A DNA stretch of 64,000 nt from Chamaecyparis obtusa (lineage: Eukaryota > Streptophyta > Pinopsida > Cupressales > Cupressaceae), in assembly GCA_027943335.1 (NCBI GenBank), contig BSBK01003252.1, positions 846,001 through 910,000 on the forward strand, in the 5' to 3' direction. The notes below the pieces were generated by a model. That model saw only the letters and a program-made list of their open reading frames with translations. It was not told the DNA's origin and did not search any database. Positions 57,575 through 64,000 of the stretch are shown here, in pieces. The position numbers and the translations under genes were made by a program. The number at the start of each line of letters is the position of its first letter. Position 1 is the stretch's first letter.

Positions 57575-58531
57575 ATTAGAAACCTTATTCAGACACTTGT
57601 AAGCTTTACTTTTAGTAGAATATCCAATAAATATTCCCTCATCCCCTTTAGAGTCAAATTTACTATTCCTATCATCTTTCAGAATAAAACATTTACTACC
57701 AAAAATTCTAAAGTAACTTACACTCGGTGTGTATCCAAACCATAACTCGTAGGGTGTTTTGTTTGTGTCTTTCTTTAGTTGTACTCAGTTCAAGACATAT
57801 ATAGCTATGCTAACTGCTTCTCTCTAGTACATCTGTGCAACATTCTTTTCTATCATCAGTGTTCTTGCACAATCAACAATGGATCTATTTCTCCTTTCAG
57901 CAATCTCATTCTGTTGCGGTGTTCTAGGGGTAGAAACCTATCTTTTAATGCCATGCTCATTACAATAGTTATTGAATTCATCAAAAATAAACTCACCACC
58001 TCTATCAGACCTCAAGCATTTCCATTCTTTTTCAATTTCTTTTTCTACTTTTTCTTTGTACCATTTAAACATTTTAAATGCCTCAGATTTCTCTTTTAAA
58101 ATAATGACAGTCATCAATCTAGTATAGTCATCAACAAACACAATAAAGTGTCTATCATCATAGTAGCTCTGAGTTCTCATGGGACCACATAGGTCGGTGT
58201 GAAATAACTCCAAGATTCTTTTTGTTGAATAGTCTTTACTTTTAAAACTAGATTTTGTCATCTTCCCTTTTTGACATACATGACACATAACATGATCAGG
58301 TTTAGTTAGGCTAGGCAGTCCTCTAACTTTTTTATTTCTACTGATCTTAATCATGTTATCAAAATTTACATGACATAACCTTTTATGCCATAACCATGAA
58401 TCCTCATTTTTCACTAGTAAATAAGAAGTCTCGGCATTGTCAAGATAAAATAAGTTACCTTTTGATTTTCCTCTTGTTTCAACAAGCTTTCCACTTTCAT
58501 CAAATATCTTTACCTTGCTTCCAAAATCCAC
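57575..58531 (-). pseudogene. pol: I1 integrase (copia)
   Basis: It has the zinc-binding region with WLWHKRLCHVNFDNMIKI and CHVCQKGK, then the catalytic core with FHTDLCGPM, VFVDDYTRL, LRSDRGGEF and, after a stop at about 57938, the NGIAERRNRSIVD segment with the catalytic Glu (57920-57880). All three acidic residues (D, D, E) are still visible. The C-terminal part reads into YELWFGYTPSV. A stop splits core and C-terminal region. Confidence 0.9.
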
Positions 58532-58534
58532 TCG

Positions 58535-58900
58535 ATGACTTGATTTATTAAGCTATGTCATACTTAGAAAATTATAATTTAGTCCTTTTACCCAATAAGC
58601 ATTATCACATCTAATTTTATCATTTATCAATAAAGATCTTTTTCCTTTAACCATGCAAGGTGTATCATTACCCATTTTTACTGATCTGTGCCATTATAGT
58701 GCTCAAGATGATCAAAATTATCTTCATCACCAGTCATGTGATGTGTACAACTACTATCAAGGATCCATGTATCATTTTTACTAACTTTAGAAATGAGTGT
58801 TGTTTCTACATACCTTTCTTCTTCCTCAGAATCATCTTTCATCGCAAAAAATACTACCTCAACATCATCATCAGTGTCGGTATCTATATCATTCTCTTCA
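58535..58900 (-). pseudogene. pol: I1 protease region (copia)
   Basis: The translation shows WILDSSCTHHMTGD at about 58771-58730. Copia protease normally has DSG; here the Gly codon has become Ser, which would remove activity. The flanking sequence is short and has stops. Confidence 0.75.
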
Positions 58901-59034
58901 GCAAAGTAACATACCTTTTTTCTTTTATCTTTGTGAGCTTGGTTGTCTCTATTGTAATGTTGGTAACCTCTATTTTTTCTCCTTCCATAGCTTCCATCAC
59001 CAGATCAGTCTTTTTCTTTATCTTTCTCTTTCCT

Positions 59035-59753
59035 ATTCGGGCATCTAGCAGCAATATGGCCAACTTCTTTATAGTTAAAACAAGCTAAAGGTAATTTACC
59101 CTTATATCTACCTTTACCTTTAGGAAGTCTCTAGGCCATAAGAGCTTCAATTTCATCAAGCTCATCATCAGTATTACTATCATTGTCATTCCTTATATTA
59201 TGTCTACTGCTAGATTTATCAATCTTTAGAGAAGACATAAAAGAAGACTCAACAGATGGTACAACACTATTATAAAAATAGTTTAACTCAAAGGTTGTTA
59301 GCTTACCAATCAAACTATCAAGAGTAAGAGTGCTACCAGGTGTAGACCTCATTTCATGTATAGCAGATATTCTGATTGCATATGTAGGAAACAAGGTTCT
59401 TAGAATCTTACTTACCACTGTATCTTCATCAATGACACCACCAGATCCTTGGATAGCATTGACTACCTCTTTGATTTGGTTTGAATATTGCACTATGTTT
59501 TCTCCTTCCTTCATTTTCATATTGTCAAACTTGCCTCTTAAGCTTTCATCTCTAGCTCTCTTCACATTTGCATCACCACCATAGACTAGAGCAATTTTAT
59601 CCCACATTTCCTTTGCACTAGTGCAATTCTTGACATCCTCGAATTTAGCATTAGATAGAGCAACAACAATCTCTATCATTGTAAAGTTGTATTCTTGTCA
59701 GTCTCTCAATTGATCAAGAGTTAAAGGTCAAGTTGGTGGTTGTAAGTAGCCAT
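59035..59753 (-). pseudogene. gag: I1 gag (copia type)
   Basis: The likely start is the ATG at 59753 (MATYNHQLDL), followed by stops and a frameshift. The open part 59679-59131 shows CTSAKEMWDKIALVYGG, KFDNMKMKEGENIVQYSNQI and the LTLDSLIGKLTTFEL block, typical of copia UBN2-type Gag. A zinc knuckle with the second Cys changed to Tyr (CFNYKEVGHIAARC) follows near 59090-59045. Gag of A, B, C and E differs clearly from this type. Confidence 0.85.
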
Positions 59754-59915
59754 GTTCAATTAGATGTAAGGAAAAATATCCAATTCCAAATATGTGAAGT
59801 TTGATTCAACTTTTCCATATAGTAAAGTTGTCCTTGTTCAACTTCGACACTTCCCTCTTATACATCTTGTAATCTTTATGTTGAAGTCCTTAAACCTCTG
59901 TTCCAAGAAACCAAT

Positions 59916-59927
59916 GCTCTGATACCA
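59916..59927 (-). promoter_or_regulatory. I1 primer-binding site (tRNA-Met)
   Basis: The plus strand GCTCTGATACCA is the perfect complement of TGGTATCAGAGC, two bases from the middle LTR. Confidence 0.95.
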
Positions 59928-59929
59928 AT

Positions 59930-61456
59930 TGTTAGAATAACTAAGAGGGGGGTGAATCAGTTAGATCAGTTATCCTATAGTCCCAAATAAAAAGATGTAA
60001 CACTTAAAATAATTTCAACAAATTCTACAGCTCGGTAACATAAACTATTAAATTGTCTATGCCTTTTACCGATTACTAGTTAACTAACTCACTATGATTA
60101 CCGACTACATCAAATATGTAGTATGTAAAGTATGATAATAAAAAAATCATCACAGAATAACATAACACAATGATTTAACATGGAAACCCTACTAAGGGAA
60201 AAACCACCCGGGACAGGTAACCCAAAATAATTTTCACTCTTCTGAAGTGAGCACAGTGAAGAGCCAACCCTATTAAAGGTTACAAAAACACTGTTAGGTG
60301 TGACCTTGTTACAAGATTTAAGACTAACAGTTATCTTTCGACTAGAATTCACTATGGGGTCAATTAAATAACAATGTATATTCCTTGAATGACATAGGGG
60401 CATAACATAAGACAGTTAAGTCCACTCAGTAAGAATATTTTATGTATCAATGGTTAAACTGAAATAATAGTTGATATGATTATAATACAACTCAATTTGT
60501 AGATGTTCAGATCTATTCTAAGCCCATAAAAATCCTCTGATCAATATATCAATTCACTTCCTCAACTTACTTTCACTCGGTAATAGCTCTCTAACACTCG
60601 GTATTGTTCTGTAGTTCATTTCTTCTTCAACTAGTCTAATCAGGCATGCATGAAACTGTATTCACGTGAAATATCTATAGTCTTCTTTCTTCCAACATGT
60701 TTCAATAAAGAAACTCATATCTCTTATATAGATAGATAAACCATTTTCATATCAACCATCATATTTTGCCTCTTAATCATCTTCATTGATTTTTCTTCTT
60801 AAGCTCCTTCGCTATTTTTACCTCTTAAAATTTCCTCGACAGTTGTGTTAGAAACATGTTTCAATTCCATCCTTTAGATCTTCTTCAAATTTTTTCAGTC
60901 GTGGATCTCATAAAAAACTTTATCCTTAGTCTCAAAATCATAACAATTTCTAGCTCATCATTTTTAGTTAGCTAAACTTAAGCATTTAATACTTTCATCC
61001 ATACTCAGTTAACAAAGAAATGTGTTGGTGGACACAAGATCAGTTAATACTGTCACTCGATATACACTACACCGGCTCGGTGCATACTGAAGTCTTCATT
61101 TACCGACCACATTGCCTTGTACAATTTTTCTTCCTCCTTCATAATAGATTAATGCAACATAATCAATTCAACAATATGAAATAATAGACTCATCAATAAG
61201 TTAACCAAATTATTCCTTACCCTCATTTGTCATATCCATCTTTCTCCATGTACATGTTTCAGTTCTTCATCTTTTATCTCCTTTTCTAGATGTTTAAATG
61301 TATGTAACTAACATGATAAGTACTATCAAAAACTAGTTGACATCAATGACAACATAATGACCGATTTAATTATCTTACATAATATTTTAGTACCTTGGTG
61401 ATCTCTAATCACTGATCTTTAAGTCATTCAGGTATTCAATCAGTTGTAGTTCATCA
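59930..61456 (-). repeat. Shared middle LTR of array I (1527 bp)
   Basis: It starts TGTTAGAATAACTAAGAGGG and ends GTAGTTCATCA on the plus strand. It is bordered by a primer site on the left (for I1) and a polypurine tract on the right (for I2: ATATCTCCCTTTGGCATTGA). It serves two elements at once. CTCGGT hexamers occur near 60030, 60598 and 61076. Confidence 0.9.
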
Positions 61457-62073
61457 ATATCTCCCTTTGGCATTGATGGAAACACAAGCAATATGAAATA
61501 TGCCATGCACATAACAAACATGTATTCTACAAATATGTAAGTAAATGTTGTAGCTCGGTAAGCTCTCCCTAGCTTGATATTGGATATGTTTAATCACTAC
61601 ATTACATAACAGTATTACAAGTGGAGACTCTCCTCTGTGGATTTGATCTTTTCAGCTCGCAAATTCCTTCTGTTCTTAGAAAAAAATCTTCAAATCTCTC
61701 CCTGAATTTCTATGATTATCTCTATTTTTTCTCTCATGTTCTTTATCTCTCCCTTTGACAACAATTCCAAATAAAAACATAAAACATATAGCTCTCCAAT
61801 AGCCAAGTAACTCTTTGTTGTTCAATGCAAACAATGTATCTCTATATACTGATATGCAAATTCTTTGTTCTAGCTCCTCAAATCTTTCACAACTTTAGAC
61901 ATTATCCAAAGTGTGAGCTATGTTGCATCAACATGAATGATCTTCTAATAAGAATAGGCTGATGCAACCTCCTGATCACATTAGTGACTGGTAGATAGGG
62001 GACAAGCCCCAAGTCTAGTCCTCAAGTATTCAAAAGTGTCCTTTGGTAGAGGCTTGGTAAAAATATTAGTAAG
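61457..62073 (-). other. I2 3' untranslated region with duplicated polypurine tract
   Basis: The terminal tract complement lies at 61457-61476 and a second block CTCTCCCTTTGACAACAATT at 61746-61765. No gene is seen in between. Confidence 0.75.
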
Positions 62074-63636
62074 TTACTCCTTTGATGTAACATATTCCAG
62101 TTTGAATTTCTTATCTTGTACTTTTTCTCTTAAGTAGTGATACTTAGTAGAAATATGTTTTGTCTTCGAAAGCATTACAAGATTCTTAGAAATATTTATT
62201 ACACTAGTGTTGTCACAATATATAATTATCAACTCAGTGATTACCTCATTCATCCCTTCCAACACTTGTTTGATATAAGAAAGGTTTAAACAGTTTGTAG
62301 CAGCAACAACATTTTCTTCTTTAGCAGTAGATTGAGAAATACAAGGTTGTTTCTTACTTTTCCATGTTACAAGTCTTTCACCAAAGAAAAATGCTCCTCC
62401 AGTTGTGCTCTTTCTATCATCTATATTTCCAGCCCAATCTACGTCGGTGTAAACTCTTAGTTCAAATTTTCCTTCCTTAGGATACCATAAACCATATTCC
62501 TCTATTTTATTTAGGTATCTCAAGATTCTTTCCACTGCAATCATATGTGAATCCTTTGGATTGGCAGAAAATCTAACAACAATCCCCACTGCATGTGCAA
62601 TATCAAGCCTACTATGTACTACATACATCAGTTTACCAATCATAGATTGGTACAATGTATGATTTACCTCTATAGATTCATCATCTTTTGTTAATTTGTA
62701 GCCTATGACCATCAGTGTTCCTATTGGTTTAGCATCTTCCATGCCAAATGTTCTCAGTACTTCCTTTATGTACTTTGATTGTGTGATGAAAATTCTATCA
62801 TTCTGTTGAATAACCTGCAAGCCTAGAAAGAATTTAATCTCTCCAAACATTAACATTTCAAATTCCTTTCTCATCTCATCAGCAAATGATTTACAAATAT
62901 GATCTTGTCCTCCAAAAATTATATCATCCACAAATATTTCAGCAATCAAAATAGTATCATCAGATCCTCCTTTCATGTACAAATTGTTGTTTTCACTAGT
63001 TCTTACAAAACCAATACTTAAAAGATAAGTATGTAACCTTTCATACCATGCTCTTGGTGCTTGCTTTAAACCATATAAATCTTTGTGTAGTCTACATACC
63101 ATGTCTTTCAGATTTGGATCAACAAACCCTTCTGATTGTTCTATGTAGACCTCCTCTTCTAGTTTTCCCTTTAGAAAAGAAGACTTAGCATCTATTTGAT
63201 AGACTTTAAATTTATTATGTGTAGCATATGGAACTAACATGCAGACTCCTTCTAGTCTAGTAATAGGTGCAAAGGTTTCACCATAATCAATACCTTCTTC
63301 TTGTGTATATCCCTTACAAACAAGTCTAGCTTTGTTTCTTGTAACCTCTCCATTTTCATTCAGCTTATTCCTAAAAATCCATTCAGTACCGATAACATTT
63401 TTATCTTTTAGTCTAGGTACTAAAGTCCATGTCTTGTTTTTCTCAATTTTTTCTATCTCTTCATTCATAACATTGATCCATTCATCATTCTCAAGTGCAA
63501 CCATAACATTCTTCAGTTCAAACTCACAAACTAAGCATACATTTTGTCTTAACTTACTTCTTGCCAGTATCCCAACTTTCTTATCTCCAATGATTTGGTT
63601 CTCAGGATGATGTCTTCTGAAAAATATTTCTAACAC
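62074..63636 (-). CDS. pol: I2 reverse transcriptase - RNase H, 520 open codons
   Basis: This is the longest open frame in the window. It starts in the gag-pol hinge (HHPENQIIGDKKVGIL), runs through RT with IGTEWIFRNKLNENGEV, KARLVCKGYTQEEGIDYGE, QIDAKSSFLKGKLEEEVYIE, YGLKQAPRAWYERLHTYL and the active-site FVDDIIFGG, and then through RNase H with DVDWAGNIDDRKST, IYCDNTSVINIS and KTKHISTKYHYLRE, ending in KLEYVTSKE at the left edge. The MLEIF start is internal, not a true initiator: the normal product would be a gag-pol polyprotein. The RT-RH portion is intact by eye, so I2 is the best candidate in the window for a once-active trans-acting enzyme. Integrase and gag of I2 are not in the window. 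Confidence 0.9.
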   Translation of the reverse strand: MLEIFFRRHHPENQIIGDKKVGILARSKLRQNVCLVCEFELKNVMVALENDEWINVMNEEIEKIEKNKTWTLVPRLKDKNVIGTEWIFRNKLNENGEVTRNKARLVCKGYTQEEGIDYGETFAPITRLEGVCMLVPYATHNKFKVYQIDAKSSFLKGKLEEEVYIEQSEGFVDPNLKDMVCRLHKDLYGLKQAPRAWYERLHTYLLSIGFVRTSENNNLYMKGGSDDTILIAEIFVDDIIFGGQDHICKSFADEMRKEFEMLMFGEIKFFLGLQVIQQNDRIFITQSKYIKEVLRTFGMEDAKPIGTLMVIGYKLTKDDESIEVNHTLYQSMIGKLMYVVHSRLDIAHAVGIVVRFSANPKDSHMIAVERILRYLNKIEEYGLWYPKEGKFELRVYTDVDWAGNIDDRKSTTGGAFFFGERLVTWKSKKQPCISQSTAKEENVVAATNCLNLSYIKQVLEGMNEVITELIIIYCDNTSVINISKNLVMLSKTKHISTKYHYLREKVQDKKFKLEYVTSKE

Positions 63637-63822
63637 TTGACCTCTTCTTTGTTCTACATTCTGTTTAGGTTCATTTCCTTGCTCGGTAGCTTCTTCATGT
63701 TCCTTGGTTTCCCTTTTTTGTTCCTCGGTGTTATTTTATTGATGCTCGATCGACTCAGCCTGTGGCTTCGGTAGGTATTCTAGATGTTCAACATAAGAAA
63801 ATCTACCATAGTCTTCCGATGA
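63637..63822 (-). pseudogene. pol: I2 pol hinge, cut by an insertion
   Basis: It matches I1 57300-57500 (Glu/Lys/Gln-rich hinge), including the complement of CTACCATAGTCTT. The match ends at about 63815-63822, where new sequence begins. Confidence 0.75.
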
Positions 63823-64000
63823 TGTAGGAGCATCCTGGGTGTAAGAGCAATCTTGCATCACCCAAAAATATTTATATTTTTGTATTCAATAAGGGCTATC
63901 TTGTACAAAGTTGCTATTTATGGAAACTTGCTATTTTTAGTAAGTTGGTCTTACGATTTTGAAATATTCTAATTTTACATGTGGAGGTTCATCTCAGTCA
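63823..64000 (+). repeat. Probable start of another LTR
   Basis: TGTAGGAGCATCCTGGGTGT begins exactly where the copia homology stops. It resembles the H LTR start (TGTAGGAGTACCAAGGGTGA at 10401). The other end is outside the window, so this is a tentative gypsy LTR. Confidence 0.45.

Larger units (their letters stand above)
53634..63822 (-). mobile_element. Tandem copia array I: LTR - I1 - LTR - I2
   Basis: Two related LTRs (53634-55150 and 59930-61456) and two pol regions lie in the same direction. In element direction, I2 pol ends at the middle LTR, which also serves as the 5' LTR of I1 (primer site at 59916-59927). I1 then reads gag, protease, integrase, RT, RNase H, polypurine tract, 3' LTR. 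The arrangement LTR-internal-LTR-internal comes from unequal recombination between LTRs or tandem integration. The I2 5' part is cut at about 63822 by another LTR. Confidence 0.9.

Overview
The window looks like heterochromatic DNA from a large-genome seed plant. It is AT-rich, and I find no ordinary host gene. Almost every base can be assigned to a retrotransposon or its remains. All but one of the clear primer-binding sites are versions of TGGTATCAGAGC, the complement of plant initiator tRNA-Met. Insertions sit inside insertions, and the coding remnants carry many point stops. A gymnosperm is a reasonable guess, but the sequence alone does not prove it.

Layout. I name the elements by letter. 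1-8524: element F1, a pol-less LTR element whose 3' end is duplicated and rearranged with a broken Ty1/copia element, G (about 2100-5895). F1 sits in element H, a Ty3/gypsy chromovirus whose RNase H, integrase, GPY/F and chromodomain remnants run 8525-10376. 10401-11984: probable H LTR plus unassigned DNA. 11985-46400: element D, a non-coding LTR element whose right LTR has been split twice. The first split is element E (16429-24546, minus strand). The second is element C (24702-46086, plus strand). The 5' LTR of C was split by element A (25262-37651), and the gag gene of A was split by element B (27260-33676). The order of events D, then C, then A, then B is therefore readable, with target-site duplications for A and B and a near match for C. 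Inside C there are also a terminal-inverted-repeat element (42290-43275) and a solo LTR, J (43482-44532, minus strand). 46401-48357: gypsy-like gag remnant K on the minus strand, containing a complete 333-bp TRIM element with target-site duplication (46741-47073). 48358-53633: element F2, the minus-strand relative of F1. 53634-63822: a tandem copia array on the minus strand, LTR-I1-LTR-I2, in which two internal regions share the middle LTR. 63823-64000: probable start of another LTR.

Main biological point. Elements A, B, C, E and F have normal LTRs, tRNA-Met priming sites and polypurine tracts, but no protease, integrase, reverse transcriptase or RNase H. In A, B, C and E, gag is a coiled-coil protein with several zinc knuckles; the gag end of F is not in the window. 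All five then carry a long second reading frame (ORF2, about 640-1200 codons) of unknown function. The five ORF2s share an N-terminal signature around V-x-[EN]-D-[IV]-R and a C-terminal W-containing coiled-coil motif. They fall into two subgroups (A and C; B, E and F). In E and F2 a TATA-like box lies about 200 bp before ORF2. These elements must be moved by enzymes made elsewhere. Elements of the I type share their LTR motifs and polypurine-tract context and are candidates for the helper.

Shared LTR design. A, B, C, E, F, I and J have diverged LTRs with a common plan: iterated ACCGAG-like hexamers, iterated CCTAACAGGG-like units, a GTGGG...CCCAC hairpin followed by a T-run, and a C-tract motif close to the 3' end.
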